Of a DNA stretch of 64,000 nt, positions 31,511 through 41,553 are shown piece by piece. The notes below the pieces were generated by a model. It saw only the letters and a list, made by a program, of their open reading frames with translations, was not told the origin of the DNA and ran no database searches. Origin of the DNA: Stenotrophomonas sp. SAU14A_NAIMI4_8. Its GTDB lineage: Bacteria > Pseudomonadota > Gammaproteobacteria > Xanthomonadales > Xanthomonadaceae. Each line of letters starts with the position of its first letter. The first letter of the stretch is position 1. The translations under genes were made by a program, and so were the position numbers. The DNA lies in NCBI RefSeq assembly GCF_003086695.1, contig NZ_CP025999.1:3610344-3674343 (forward strand), read 5' to 3'.

Positions 31511-31864
31511 GCATCTGGGCCGGGCCAGCATTGCGCCGCAACAGGCGGGTTGGCGTCTGCATACCTTCCGTCCCGACGCTCAGACACCCACCTGGGCGGA
31601 TTTCTTCAATCGATCCAAGCAGTTCCGGGCACCGCCCTGCACTGGCGAGGATTTGCCGCATTTGGATCGAACTAAATGGCACTTGTCAGGGTGCGGCCGC
31701 CTGTTGCAGCATCGGGACCCTCACAACCCGACCCGATCGCACGGCCCGCCCCCCACCGGACCTGCATCGCTTCCGCGCTGCCCCTGGGCGGCACGGGCGG
31801 TGCTGTCCTGGGTGTTCGCCGATGCGGGTCCTGCCAGCCGCCTGCCTTACCCGGGAGACCCTGC
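31511..31864. other. Intergenic region upstream of the GH92 gene
   Basis: Between the probable zinc-finger promoter and the GH92 start no convincing gene is seen. The frame of the GH92 gene is open here, but the Arg/Pro-rich reading before the signal peptide looks like untranslated sequence. GGGAGA at 31853-31858 is a likely ribosome binding site for the ATG at 31865. Confidence 0.5.
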
Positions 31865-34800
31865 ATGACCCTGACCGATCCGCGCCGCGCCCTGCTTCCC
31901 CTCGCCCTGGCCCTGGCCTGCGCGACCTCTGCGACGCCGGCGCTGGCGCAGGGCCTGCAGACCTCGTTCGAGCCGGGCGAGCCGGCACCGCTGAAGGCCG
32001 CGGGCGCGCTGCAGGTGCAGATCGGCAATGGTCCGGCCGCCCCGTATGCCGCCAAGCGCAATGCCGGCTACACCGGCCTGCATGCCCTGCACTACCGCGG
32101 TAATGGCGGCCCTGCATCACGCGAACTGTTCACCACCGATCTGACCATTGCCGCCGACACCACGCTGTCGTGGCTGGTGCTGCCGGAGATCGTCGGCAGC
32201 GATACCGTGGCCTCGACCTATGTGTCGCTGGACCTGCGCCTGGACGATGGCAGCCGGGTGTCGGCCAGCGCCGCGCGCGACCAGCACGGGATCGCGCTGG
32301 GCGCGCGCGCGCAGGGCGATTCGAAGACGCTGTACCCGCAGCAGTGGGCGCGCAAGGCGGTGCGCCTGGGCGATGTCCCGGGCCTGCTGGGGCGCCGGGT
32401 CGTGGCCATTGAACTGGCCGTGGCCAGCGCCGATGGCGCGCCGGTGTCGGGCTGGATCGACGATGTGCGCCTGGATGCGCAGCCGCGCACTGTGCCGCAG
32501 CGCGTATCGGACTGGGTGCTGACCACCCGCGGCACGCAGGCCAACGGCACCTTCTCGCGCGGCAACAATTTCCCGGCCACGGCGGTGCCGCACGGCTTCA
32601 ACTTCTGGACCCCGGTGACCGACGCCGGCGCGCTGAACTGGCTGTACCGCTGGAGCGAGCAGAACGATGCGAAGAACCGCCCGCAGCTGCAGGCGCTGGC
32701 GCTCAGCCACCAGCCCAGCCCGTGGATGGGCGACCGCCAGACCTTCCAGGTGATGCCCTCGGCCAGCCGCGGCGTGCCCGAGGCCGACCGCAGCAAGCGC
32801 GCCCTGTCCTTCGACCGCAGCCAGGAATCGGCGCGCCCGTACCGCTACGACGTGCGCTTCGACAACGGCATCGCGGCGTCGATCGCGCCCACCGACCATG
32901 CCGCCCTGTTCCAGTTTGAATTCCCGCAGGGCAGCGATGCCAACCTGCTGTTCGACAACGTGGACGCACGCGGCGGCCTGACCCTGGATGCAGCCACGCA
33001 GACCCTGAGCGGCTACACCGATACGCGCAGCGGCCTGTCCAACGGCGCCACCCGCATGTACGTGGTGGCCCGCTTCGACCGGCCGTGGCGCAGCAGCGGC
33101 CGCATCGATACCGGCCGCCCCACCGGCTACATCAAGTTCGATACCGCGCAGGGCCGCACGGTGACGATGCGCATTGCCACCTCGCTGATCTCGCTGGACC
33201 AGGCACGCCACAACCTGGCGCTGGAAATCGCCGACGCCGACACCCTGGCCAGCGTGGCCGGGCGCGCGCAGGACGCCTGGGATGCACGGCTGTCGCGCTT
33301 CGATATCGGCCAGGCCAGCGACGACGCCAAGACCACGCTGTATTCGAACCTGTACCGCCTGTACCTGTACCCCAATTCGGGCCACGAGAATGCCGGCACC
33401 GCCGCCGCGCCGGACTGGCGTTACGCCAGCCAGGCCAGCGCCGAAGACAACAACACCGACGGCAGCGCCAGCCGCAGCTTCGCGCCGGTACGCGATGGCA
33501 AGGTGTACGTGAACAACGGCTTCTGGGACACCTTCCGCACCACCTGGCCGGCCTATGCGCTGTTCACCCCACAGGATGCCGGGCAGCTGGTGCAGGGCTT
33601 CATCGAGCAGTACCGGGCCGGCGGCTGGATCGCGCGCTGGTCGTCGCCGGGCTATGCGGACCTGATGGTCGGCACCAGTTCCGACGTGGCCTTCGCCGAT
33701 GCCTGGCTGAAGGGTATTGGTGGTTTCGATCCGGCCGAAGCCTATGCGGCCGCGTTGAAGAACGCGACCGTGGTGCCGCCGGACCGCCACGTCGGCCGCA
33801 AGGGCATGGACCGTTCGACCTTCCGCGGCTACGCCAGCGCCGACGTGCACGAAGGCATGTCGTGGACGATGGAAGGCGCGTTGAATGACTTCGGCCTTGC
33901 CAACATGGCGCAGGCACTGGCAACGAAGGCAACCACGCCGGCCGCGCGCGAGCGCTACCGCACCGAGGCCGAGTACTTCCGCTACCGCGCCGCCGGTTAC
34001 GCGACCGTGTTCGACCCGGCAGTGGGCTTCTTCCAGGGCCGCCAGGCCGATGGCAGCTGGCGCGTGGACGCCAAGGACTACGACCCGCGCGTGTGGGGCC
34101 ACGACTACACCGAATCCAATGGCTGGACCTTCGCCTTCACCGCTGCCCACGACGGCGAAGGCCTGGCCGCGCTGTACGGCGGCCGCGAAAAACTGGCGGC
34201 CAAGCTGGACACCTTCTTCGCCACCCCGGAAACCGCCGCGAAGGAATTCGCCGGTTCCTACGGCGGCATCATCCACGAGATGACCGAAGCGCGCGACGTG
34301 CGCATGGGCATGTATGCGCACAGCAACCAGCCGGCGCACCACATACCGTGGATGTACCTGTACGCCGGGCAGCCGTGGAAGACCCAGCAGCACGTGCGCG
34401 AGATCCTGTCGCGGCTGTACGTGGGCAGCGAGATCGGCCAGGGCTACCCCGGTGACGAGGACAACGGCGAGACCTCGGCGTGGTACCTGTTCGCCTCGCT
34501 GGGTCTGTACCCGCTGCGCATGGGTGCGCCGGAGTACGTGATCGGTTCGCCAGCGTTCGCCCATGCACGGGTGGAACTGCAGGGCGGCGCGGTGCTGACC
34601 GTCAACGCCGAGAACAATTCGCCGGAAAACGTGTACGTGCAGTCGCTGAAGATCAACGGCAAGCCGTGGACGAAGACCTGGGTGCCGCACGCGCTGATCG
34701 CCCAGGGCGCCACCCTGGACTTCACCATGGGCCCGCAGCCGTCGCGCTGGGGCAGCGGTGCCGACGATGTACCGCCTTCGCTGACCGCGGTCGGCAAGCG

Positions 34801-35209
34801 CCCGCAGCTGCTGCACGACCTGCTGGGCAGCAGCGCGCGCGCGGCACTGGCCGATGGCCGCGCCCTGCCCGCCCTGACCGACGACGATGCGGGTACCGCA
34901 GTGGCGCTGGGTGCGGGTGCGACCATCAGCCTGAGCGGCGGCGCCGATGGCGTGCCGACGATGTACACGCTGACCAGTGGCGATGGCGCGATCCGTGGTG
35001 GCCAATGGGTGCTGGAAGCGCGCAGCGGCAACGGAAGCTGGCGTACGCTGGACCAGCGCGAAGGCGAAGATTTCACCTCACCGCGGCAGACCCGTCCGTT
35101 CCGCATTGCCACGCCGGCACGCTACAGCGAGTACCGTCTGCGCGTGATCGGTCCGGGCCGTCTGCAACTGGCCGAGATCGAACTGCTGGCACCGGCCACC
35201 GTACAATGA
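31865..35209 (+). CDS. Secreted GH92 alpha-mannosidase-like glycoside hydrolase
   Basis: GH92 enzymes are calcium-dependent exo-acting alpha-mannosidases. The 1114-residue protein starts with a signal peptide (LALALACATSATPALAQ, about residues 12-28) followed by a roughly 200-residue beta-rich domain. The GH92 core shows FPATAVPHGFNFWTPVTDAG, VNNGFWDTFRTTWPAYALF, WGHDYTESNGWTFAFTAAHD, HSNQPAHHIPWMYLYAGQPW and GYPGDEDNGETSAWYLFASL, which include the acidic residues used in catalysis. The last 150 residues resemble a discoidin/CBM32-type beta domain (ATISLSGGADGVPTMYTLTS). It is longer than single-domain GH92 enzymes because of both added domains. The next gene starts 5 nt downstream. Confidence 0.92.
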   Translation: MTLTDPRRALLPLALALACATSATPALAQGLQTSFEPGEPAPLKAAGALQVQIGNGPAAPYAAKRNAGYTGLHALHYRGNGGPASRELFTTDLTIAADTTLSWLVLPEIVGSDTVASTYVSLDLRLDDGSRVSASAARDQHGIALGARAQGDSKTLYPQQWARKAVRLGDVPGLLGRRVVAIELAVASADGAPVSGWIDDVRLDAQPRTVPQRVSDWVLTTRGTQANGTFSRGNNFPATAVPHGFNFWTPVTDAGALNWLYRWSEQNDAKNRPQLQALALSHQPSPWMGDRQTFQVMPSASRGVPEADRSKRALSFDRSQESARPYRYDVRFDNGIAASIAPTDHAALFQFEFPQGSDANLLFDNVDARGGLTLDAATQTLSGYTDTRSGLSNGATRMYVVARFDRPWRSSGRIDTGRPTGYIKFDTAQGRTVTMRIATSLISLDQARHNLALEIADADTLASVAGRAQDAWDARLSRFDIGQASDDAKTTLYSNLYRLYLYPNSGHENAGTAAAPDWRYASQASAEDNNTDGSASRSFAPVRDGKVYVNNGFWDTFRTTWPAYALFTPQDAGQLVQGFIEQYRAGGWIARWSSPGYADLMVGTSSDVAFADAWLKGIGGFDPAEAYAAALKNATVVPPDRHVGRKGMDRSTFRGYASADVHEGMSWTMEGALNDFGLANMAQALATKATTPAARERYRTEAEYFRYRAAGYATVFDPAVGFFQGRQADGSWRVDAKDYDPRVWGHDYTESNGWTFAFTAAHDGEGLAALYGGREKLAAKLDTFFATPETAAKEFAGSYGGIIHEMTEARDVRMGMYAHSNQPAHHIPWMYLYAGQPWKTQQHVREILSRLYVGSEIGQGYPGDEDNGETSAWYLFASLGLYPLRMGAPEYVIGSPAFAHARVELQGGAVLTVNAENNSPENVYVQSLKINGKPWTKTWVPHALIAQGATLDFTMGPQPSRWGSGADDVPPSLTAVGKRPQLLHDLLGSSARAALADGRALPALTDDDAGTAVALGAGATISLSGGADGVPTMYTLTSGDGAIRGGQWVLEARSGNGSWRTLDQREGEDFTSPRQTRPFRIATPARYSEYRLRVIGPGRLQLAEIELLAPATVQ

Positions 35210-35213
35210 CGCC

Positions 35214-35951
35214 ATGCGCCTTCGTCTGATTCCCCTGCTCTTTCTTGCCCTGGCCTTCCCCGGTGTTGGCCAGGCGCAGACCCAGGCCTTCGATGGCCAG
35301 GTCAGCCGTGATGGCGTGACCCTGTATTACCAGGATGCCAGCGGTGCCCTGGCGGCACCGCTGCGCAAGCGCATCATCGACACGTTCTACTTTGCTTACC
35401 TGCGCGAGCGGGCGGACTTCCGCCCGGCGGCGCCGAACGAAGTGCGCATCGTGATCGATCCGGCCTACAACGGCGTGGCCTACGTGGGTGACAAGGACAA
35501 GGCCAGCACGATCACCATCAATCCGGGCTGGCTGCTGAAGCACCCCGATGACATCGACTTGGTGACCCACGAGGCGATGCACATCGTGCAGGGCTACCCC
35601 AGCTACGGCGACAAGCGCGTGCCGGGCTGGCTGGTGGAAGGCATTGCCGATTACGCACGCGACCGCTACGGCATGAACAACACCGCCGCCGGCTGGGCGT
35701 TGCCGGTGAAGGTGGAAAAGGGCCAGACCGTGGAAAGCGGCTATCGGGTGACCGGTGCGTTCCTGAAGTGGGCCGAGGGCGAGCACCCGGGGCTGGTGCT
35801 GGCGCTGGACAAGGCGCTGCGCGACGGACGCTACGTGCCCACGCTGTGGCAGAAGGAAACCGGCAAGACCCTGCCGGTGTTGTGGGCGCAGTACGCCAAG
35901 CCACGCAGCGATGCCCCGCCACCGGCCCCGGCGCGCCGCGGCCGACGCTGA
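35214..35951 (+). CDS. Secreted plant-BSP-like metallopeptidase domain protein
   Basis: The 245-residue protein has a signal peptide (LIPLLFLALAFPGVGQA, about residues 5-21). It then has a domain with THEAMHIVQGYPSYGD (HExxH, His119-Glu120-His123) and WLVEGIADYARDRYG, a pattern matching the basic secretory protein (PF04450-like) peptidase family in the gluzincin fold. The C-terminus is Pro/Ala/Arg-rich. TACAAT at 35202-35207 lies six bases before the ATG, so besides possible cotranscription with GH92 it may have its own leaderless mRNA. The substrate is unknown. Confidence 0.75.
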   Translation: MRLRLIPLLFLALAFPGVGQAQTQAFDGQVSRDGVTLYYQDASGALAAPLRKRIIDTFYFAYLRERADFRPAAPNEVRIVIDPAYNGVAYVGDKDKASTITINPGWLLKHPDDIDLVTHEAMHIVQGYPSYGDKRVPGWLVEGIADYARDRYGMNNTAAGWALPVKVEKGQTVESGYRVTGAFLKWAEGEHPGLVLALDKALRDGRYVPTLWQKETGKTLPVLWAQYAKPRSDAPPPAPARRGRR

Positions 35952-35956
35952 GGGCG

Positions 35957-36030
35957 GTAGCGCCAGGCCATGCCTGGCGGAATCCCTGATCTACCGCGCT
36001 GCGCGCTCGCCGGGCATGGCCCGGCGCTAC
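35957..36030. repeat. Convergent pair of SMAG elements
   Basis: A plus-oriented copy (GTAGCGCCAGGCC/TGCCTGGCG) lies at 35957-35979. A minus-oriented copy ending GGCGCTAC lies at 36008-36030. Both fall between the peptidase-like gene and the maeB terminator. Confidence 0.88.
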
Positions 36031-36058
36031 CCGATCCGGGTCTGCGCTTTGCGCAAAC

Positions 36059-36086
36059 AGAAACGCGCCCCGTGGGGCGCGTTTCT
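36059..36086. terminator. Bidirectional terminator between convergent genes
   Basis: AGAAACGCGCCC and GGGCGCGTTTCT form a perfect 12-bp stem with a CGTG loop. T or A triplets flank the GC core on both strands. It lies between the plus-strand peptidase-like gene and the minus-strand maeB. Confidence 0.78.
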
Positions 36087-36109
36087 GCCGCTGTCGCTGG
36101 AAAGAAGGC

Positions 36110-38401
36110 TTACGCCTTCTTTTCAGCTTCCAGCTGCTTGCGGATCTGCGCATCCACCGCGGCGATGGCGGTCATGTTCAGGATCCGGCGCGAGGTCGCG
36201 CTGGTGGTCAGGATGTGCACCGGCTTGTTCACGCCCATCAGGATCGGGCCGATCGCCACGCCATCGGTGAACACGCGCACCAGGTTGTAGGCGATGTTGG
36301 CCGCTTCCAGGTTCGGCAGCACGAACAGGTTGGCGCGGCCCTGCAGGGTGGAGCCCGGCAGCAGCTTCTGGCGCAGTGCTTCATCCCACGCGGTGTCGCC
36401 CTGCATTTCGCCGTCCACGTTCAGGCGCGGGTTGCGCTTGAGCAGCATCTCGCGGACCTGGCGCATCTTCAGTGCGTCCTTGGAATCGTGGCTGCCGAAG
36501 TTGGAGTGCGACAGCAGCGCCACCTTCGGCTCGATGCCGAACAGCTTCATGCGGTAGGCCGCCTGCAGCGTGGCTTCGGTGATCTGCTCGGCGGTCGGGT
36601 CTTCCTGCACGTGGGTGTCCACGAAGAAGAACACGCCCTGCTGGTTGATCACGCCGGTCATGGCCGAGGTCGAAGTGACCTTCGATTCCAGCGGCAGCAC
36701 GCTGCGCACATAACCCAGCTTCTTGTGGAAGCGGCCGACGATGCCGGTCAGCATGGCATCGGCTTCACCACGGGCAACCATCACCGCGGCGATCAGGGTC
36801 GGGCGCGAACGCATCAGGTTCTTCGCCGCGGCCACGGTCACGCCACGGCGGCCGGTCAGGCCGTGGTAGTACTGCCAGTATTCGTTGAAGCGCGGATCAT
36901 CATTGATGTTGGTGATCTCGATGTTCTCGCCCACCTTCAGGCGCAGGCCCAGGCGTTCGATGCGCGCTTCGATCACGTCCGGGCGGCCGATCAGGATCGG
37001 GTGCGCCAGGCCTTCATCGACCACGTTCTGCACCGCCTGCAGCACCACTTCCTCTTCGCCTTCGGCGTACACCACGCGCTGCTTGTCGGCGCGGGCACGG
37101 TCGTAGACCGGCTTCATCATCAGGCTGGTGCGGTAGACGAACTGCGACAGCTTCTGCCGGTAGGCATCCATGTCGGCGATCGGGCGCGCGGCCACGCCCG
37201 AATCCATCGCGGCCTGGGCCACGGCGGCGGACAGTTCCACCAGCAGGCGGCGGTCGAACGGGCGCGGGATCAGGTATTCACGGCCGAAGCTCGGTGCATC
37301 GCCGCCGTAGGCCGAACCCATGTCGGTGGCCGCACGGCGGGCCAGCGCGGCGATGGCGCGCACGCAGGCGATCTTCATTTCCTCGTTGATCGCGGTGGCG
37401 CCCACGTCCAGCGCGCCGCGGAACAGGTACGGGAAGCACAGCACGTTGTTGACCTGGTTCGGGTAATCCGAACGGCCGGTGCCGATGATCGCGTCCGGAC
37501 GGGCGGCGCGCGCTTCTTCCGGCATGATTTCCGGGGTCGGGTTGGCCAGCGCGAAGATGACCGGGTCCGGCGCCATGGTCTTGACCATCTCGGCGGTCAG
37601 GATGCCCGGGGCCGACAGGCCCAGGAAGATATCGGCGCCGTTGACGATCTCGGCCAGGGTGCGCTTGTCGGTGTCGCGCGCATAGCGCTGCTTTTCCGGG
37701 TCCAGATCAGTACGGCCGGTGTGGATCACACCCTCGCGGTCGAAGGCCAGGATGTTTTCCGGCTTCAGGCCCAGCTGCACCAGCATGTTCACGCAGGAAA
37801 TGCCGGCCGCGCCCATGCCCGTGGTCGCCAGCTTCACTTCCTCGATCTTCTTGCCGGTGATGGCCATGGCGTTGAGCACGGCGGCGCCGACGATGATCGC
37901 GGTGCCGTGCTGGTCGTCATGGAACACCGGAATCTTCATGCGCTCGCGCAGCTTGCGCTCGACCACGAAGCATTCCGGGGCCTTGATGTCTTCCAGGTTG
38001 ATGCCGCCGAAAGTCGGCTCCAGCGAGGCGATGATGTCGACCAGCTTGTCCGGATCGGTTTCGTCCACTTCGATGTCGAACACATCGATGCCGGCGAACT
38101 TCTGGAACAGCACGCCCTTGCCTTCCATCACCGGCTTGCCGGCCAGCGGGCCGATGTTGCCCAGGCCCAGCACGGCGGTGCCGTTGGAAATGACCGCGAC
38201 CAGGTTGCCGCGGGCGGTGAGTTCGCTGGCCTGCTGCGGGTCGGCCTTGATGGCTTCGCAGGCATAGGCCACGCCCGGGGAATAGGCCAACGACAGATCA
38301 CGCTGGGTCAGCATCGGCTTGGTCGCAGCGACGCGGATCTTGCCCGGCGGCGACATGCGGTGGTAATCGAGGGCGGCCTGTTTGAAATCTTCGTTGGACA
38401 T
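36110..38401 (-). CDS. maeB: NADP-type malic enzyme with phosphotransacetylase-like domain
   Basis: The enzyme decarboxylates malate to pyruvate with reduction of NAD(P)+. The 763-residue protein has the MaeB layout. The malic domain spans about residues 1-425 with [11 protein letters not shown], the metal-binding [20 protein letters not shown] and [15 protein letters not shown] as the dinucleotide site. A C-terminal phosphotransacetylase-like domain (about 430-763) includes [20 protein letters not shown] and is regulatory in the family. It ends beside a bidirectional terminator. Proximity to dctA fits use of imported C4-dicarboxylates. Confidence 0.95.
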   Translation of the reverse strand: MSNEDFKQAALDYHRMSPPGKIRVAATKPMLTQRDLSLAYSPGVAYACEAIKADPQQASELTARGNLVAVISNGTAVLGLGNIGPLAGKPVMEGKGVLFQKFAGIDVFDIEVDETDPDKLVDIIASLEPTFGGINLEDIKAPECFVVERKLRERMKIPVFHDDQHGTAIIVGAAVLNAMAITGKKIEEVKLATTGMGAAGISCVNMLVQLGLKPENILAFDREGVIHTGRTDLDPEKQRYARDTDKRTLAEIVNGADIFLGLSAPGILTAEMVKTMAPDPVIFALANPTPEIMPEEARAARPDAIIGTGRSDYPNQVNNVLCFPYLFRGALDVGATAINEEMKIACVRAIAALARRAATDMGSAYGGDAPSFGREYLIPRPFDRRLLVELSAAVAQAAMDSGVAARPIADMDAYRQKLSQFVYRTSLMMKPVYDRARADKQRVVYAEGEEEVVLQAVQNVVDEGLAHPILIGRPDVIEARIERLGLRLKVGENIEITNINDDPRFNEYWQYYHGLTGRRGVTVAAAKNLMRSRPTLIAAVMVARGEADAMLTGIVGRFHKKLGYVRSVLPLESKVTSTSAMTGVINQQGVFFFVDTHVQEDPTAEQITEATLQAAYRMKLFGIEPKVALLSHSNFGSHDSKDALKMRQVREMLLKRNPRLNVDGEMQGDTAWDEALRQKLLPGSTLQGRANLFVLPNLEAANIAYNLVRVFTDGVAIGPILMGVNKPVHILTTSATSRRILNMTAIAAVDAQIRKQLEAEKKA

Positions 38402-38578
38402 CGATGTGGGTTACATGAATGGGCAAGAGGGACAGGGGATGATACCCCCGTTGGAGTGGCTGGACCTGTCGCTATCCTGTCGCAACCATGCTGCGACCGC
38501 ACAATTCCGTGCCGTATGCAACGATCCGGGTCCAGCGTGGGCGCCCTTGATGACAGCCAAGCGACGCCCTGAAACGCT

Positions 38579-38611
38579 GCGGGGCCGTGCCACTGTCGTG
38601 ACCGGCCCCGC
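38579..38611 (-). terminator. Possible hairpin terminator of dctA
   Basis: GCGGGGCC at 38579-38586 pairs with GGCCCCGC at 38604-38611 across a 17-nt loop, 19 nt after the dctA stop. There is no T-tract. The rest of the 228-nt gap (38402-38629) must hold the maeB promoter, but no convincing hexamer pair was seen. Confidence 0.4.
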
Positions 38612-38629
38612 AGTACCACACACCTGGCG

Positions 38630-39985
38630 TCAGCCCTTGGCCGGCAGGGCCTCGGTCAGTACCGGGGCCACCGCGTCGACCGGCGGCGGCAGCTCGCTTT
38701 CGCGGCCGTCCAGCGCCAGCTTCAGGCGGTCACGGTCCAGCGCGCCTTCCCAGCGCGACACCACCACGGTGGCCACCGCATTGCCGATGAAGTTGGTCAG
38801 CGAGCGGCATTCGCTCATGAAGCGGTCCACGCCCAGGATCAGGGCCATGCCGGCCACCGGCACTTCCGGCACCACGGCCAGGGTGGCGGCCAGGGTGATG
38901 AAGCCGGCACCGGTGACGCCGGCCGCGCCCTTGGAGCTGAGCATGGCGACCAGCAGCAGGGCGATCTGGTGGCCCAGGGTCAGTTCGGTGTTGGTGGCCT
39001 GGGCGATGAACAGCGCCGCCAGGGTCATGTAGATGTTGGTGCCGTCCAGGTTGAACGAATAGCCGGTGGGCACCACCAGGCCGACCACCGACTTGCTGCA
39101 GCCGGCGCGTTCCATCTTTTCCATCAGCGACGGCAGCGCCGATTCGGACGAGGACGTGCCCAGCACCAGCAGCAGCTCGGCCTTCAGGTAACGGGCCAGC
39201 TTGAACACCGAGAACCCGCACAGGCGGCAGACCACGCCCAGGATGACGGCCACGAACAGGAAGGCGGTGAGATAGAACGAACCCACCAGCCAGGCCAGGT
39301 TGACCAGCGAACCGACGCCGTACTTGCCGATGGTGAAGGCGATGGCACCGAAGGCACCGATCGGGGCGGCCTTCATCAGGATGTGCACCAGCTTGAACAC
39401 CGGGGCGACCAGCGCTTCCAGGAAGTTCACAATCGGCTTGCCCTTCTCGCCCACCGAGGCCAGCGCGATGCCGAACAGCACGGCCACGAACAGCACCTGC
39501 AGGATGTTGCCATCGACGAAGGCGCTGATCAGCGTCTTCGGAATGATGTCCATCAGGAAGCCGACCAGGGTCAGGTCATGCGACTTCTCCACATAGCTGT
39601 GCACCGCGGTCTGGTCCAGCTCGGCCGGGTTGATGTTCATGCCCGCGCCGGGCTGCACCACGTGCGCCACGATCATGCCCACGATCAGGGCCAGGGTGGA
39701 GAAGAACAGGAAATACGCCATCGCCTTGGCGAACACGCGGCCCACCGTGCGCAGGTGGGTCATGCCGGCGATGCCGGTGACGATGGTCAGGAAGATGACC
39801 GGGGCGATGATCATCTTCACCAGGTTGATGAAAGCATCGCCCAGCGGCTTCATTTTCTCGCCGATCAGCGGCTCGTAATGGCCCAGGACGGCGCCCAGGA
39901 CGATCGCCACGATCACCTGGAAGTACAGCTGGCGGTAGAGCGGCAACGGCTTGCTGGGCACCGGTGCGGTGGTCGGGATGTGCAT
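38630..39985 (-). CDS. dctA: C4-dicarboxylate/cation symporter DctA
   Basis: DctA imports succinate, fumarate and malate across the inner membrane using ion gradients. The 451-residue protein is the usual size for the DAACS family. Visible signatures are [20 protein letters not shown], the serine-rich reentrant loop [18 protein letters not shown], the unwound transmembrane segment [20 protein letters not shown], and the second loop [19 protein letters not shown]. The start is the ATG at 39985. It is divergent from an OprP-like porin, and both upstream regions share a candidate operator. Confidence 0.95.
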   Translation of the reverse strand: MHIPTTAPVPSKPLPLYRQLYFQVIVAIVLGAVLGHYEPLIGEKMKPLGDAFINLVKMIIAPVIFLTIVTGIAGMTHLRTVGRVFAKAMAYFLFFSTLALIVGMIVAHVVQPGAGMNINPAELDQTAVHSYVEKSHDLTLVGFLMDIIPKTLISAFVDGNILQVLFVAVLFGIALASVGEKGKPIVNFLEALVAPVFKLVHILMKAAPIGAFGAIAFTIGKYGVGSLVNLAWLVGSFYLTAFLFVAVILGVVCRLCGFSVFKLARYLKAELLLVLGTSSSESALPSLMEKMERAGCSKSVVGLVVPTGYSFNLDGTNIYMTLAALFIAQATNTELTLGHQIALLLVAMLSSKGAAGVTGAGFITLAATLAVVPEVPVAGMALILGVDRFMSECRSLTNFIGNAVATVVVSRWEGALDRDRLKLALDGRESELPPPVDAVAPVLTEALPAKG

Positions 39986-40097
39986 GGCGGACTCCGGAAG
40001 GGGCGGTTCTGGCGCATACGGTTCCCGCCGTGGCGGGACCGTCTCCGTGGATCTGGGCGCGGCCCGGCGGTGAGCGCCGGCGCGACCAATGGACGCC

Positions 40098-40176
40098 TTT
40101 GTACGCGCCGGGCACGCCGGCGCAGATAACCTATTGGTACTAGCCCCCCGGTTCAGGTGGCTGCGGTGCCTACACT
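40098..40176. promoter_or_regulatory. Shared dctA/porin regulatory region with a central palindromic site
   Basis: CTATTGGTACTAG at 40131-40143 is an interrupted palindrome of form CTAnTnnnAnTAG. Its centre is about 36 bp from TACAAA (minus strand, 40103-40098) facing dctA and about 36 bp from TACACT (40171-40176) facing the porin. Both hexamers are weak -10 candidates. The geometry would place one activator site near -46 of both promoters. The rest of the 321-nt gap between the two starts holds no gene. Confidence 0.45.
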
Positions 40177-40306
40177 GGCGCCGTACCGACGCCCCCGGGG
40201 ACGCCGGTGGCCCGAGCTGAACGGCCGGGCACGTTCCCGCGCAAGTTCCGGCCATCGCGGCCGTTGTTGTCCTGTCCACACGCAATCTGAGAGAGCCGCA
40301 CCACCC

Positions 40307-41473
40307 ATGCGCCCGATTCCCACCTTGCTGGCCCTGTCGCTGGCCGCACTGCCCGCCTTCGCCTCCGCCGCCGATTTCGACAACTGGCCGACCAAGTACA
40401 CCTTCGGCGACGGCACCGAACTGGCCGCCACGGCCAACATCGCCTACGACTACAACGACTTTTCCTCGGCCAGCGGCATCGAGGATGACGATGCGGTGCG
40501 CCGCAAGGAGTTCGGCGCGACCCTGAAGAAGAAGGGCGTGTACGACGCGATGGTCTACTACGACTTCCAGGCCGACACCTGGCTGGACGTGTTCGTGCGC
40601 TTTGAAAGCAAGGCGTTCTTCGGCCGCGACGTGGGTCGTTTCCGCTTCGGCTACATGAAGACCCCGGTCGGCCTGGATGCCAACACCTCCTCGCGCGCCG
40701 GCAGCTTCCTGGAAACCGCGTTGCCGGTGCAGGCGTTCTACGCCGGCCGCCGCACCGGTGTGGAATGGGTGCTGGAGCGCCCGCAGTACCTGCTGCAGGC
40801 TGGCGCCTACGGCGGCAAGGACCTGCAGGGTGACAACCCGGGCACCACCCAGGCCGTGCGCGCCGTGTGGACCCCGGTGAAGGCACCGGGCGACGTGGTC
40901 CACCTGGGCCTGGCCTATTCGCAGGAAAACCCGCGCGGCTACCACGATGGCCGCGATGTGCACCACGAAGCCAGCGCGCGCCTGCGTGCCCGCCCGGAAG
41001 CCGGCCTGACCGATATCCGCCTGGTCGATTCGGGTGCGCTGGTCACTGCCGACCAGATCCGCCGCACCGGTCTGGAAGGCATCTGGATCCGTGGCCCGTT
41101 CTCGCTGCAGGCCGAAGCCCTGCAAGCCACGGTGACCCGCAAGGGCCTGCCCGACTACACCGGCAATGGCCAGTACGCGATGGCCAGCTGGGTGCTGACC
41201 GGCGAATCGCGCCCGTACAACGCCGGCGCGGTGGCCAACATCAAGCCCGCCCACGATTACGGCGCGGTGGAACTGCTGGCCCGCTACAGCCGTCTGGACC
41301 TGGACGATGGCAGCATCCTGGGCGGCCGCCAGCACGACCTGACCATCGGCGCCAACTGGTACCTGACCAGCCACTTCAAGTTCCAGGCCAACTACGTGAA
41401 GGTCGACGCCAGCCGTCGCGGCGTGCACAGCACCCCGGAAATCTTCGAACTGCGCGCGCAGATGCACTTCTGA
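40307..41473 (+). CDS. Outer membrane porin of the OprO/OprP type, linked to dctA
   Basis: The 388-residue protein starts with a signal peptide ([18 protein letters not shown], about residues 7-24). Alternating beta-strand patterns run through to a C-terminal strand ending in phenylalanine ([10 protein letters not shown]), the usual outer-membrane insertion signal. Features such as [20 protein letters not shown] and [18 protein letters not shown] fit the OprO/OprP porin family (PF07396). The genetic context next to dctA suggests uptake of C4-dicarboxylates rather than phosphate. The ATG at 40307 is preceded by GAGAG. Confidence 0.85.
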   Translation: MRPIPTLLALSLAALPAFASAADFDNWPTKYTFGDGTELAATANIAYDYNDFSSASGIEDDDAVRRKEFGATLKKKGVYDAMVYYDFQADTWLDVFVRFESKAFFGRDVGRFRFGYMKTPVGLDANTSSRAGSFLETALPVQAFYAGRRTGVEWVLERPQYLLQAGAYGGKDLQGDNPGTTQAVRAVWTPVKAPGDVVHLGLAYSQENPRGYHDGRDVHHEASARLRARPEAGLTDIRLVDSGALVTADQIRRTGLEGIWIRGPFSLQAEALQATVTRKGLPDYTGNGQYAMASWVLTGESRPYNAGAVANIKPAHDYGAVELLARYSRLDLDDGSILGGRQHDLTIGANWYLTSHFKFQANYVKVDASRRGVHSTPEIFELRAQMHF

Positions 41474-41553
41474 TCCGTTCTCCGGCACTTCCTTCCACAG
41501 TGCCTGCGGCGGGCGTGCTCCCCACGCCCGCCGCCCCTGCGTAGACTGCCGCC

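Noticed and set aside
32117..35005. A 962-codon minus-strand open frame opposite the GH92 gene
   Set aside because: The GH92 reading has a signal peptide and clear family motifs; the opposite frame has none.
36215..38572. A 785-codon plus-strand open frame opposite maeB
   Set aside because: Antisense shadow of a strongly supported malic enzyme; composition typical of a reverse frame.
40307..41473. OprP-like porin as a phosphate-selective porin
   Set aside because: No phosphate genes are nearby, while dctA and a DctB-like sensor flank it; the family name alone does not fix the solute.
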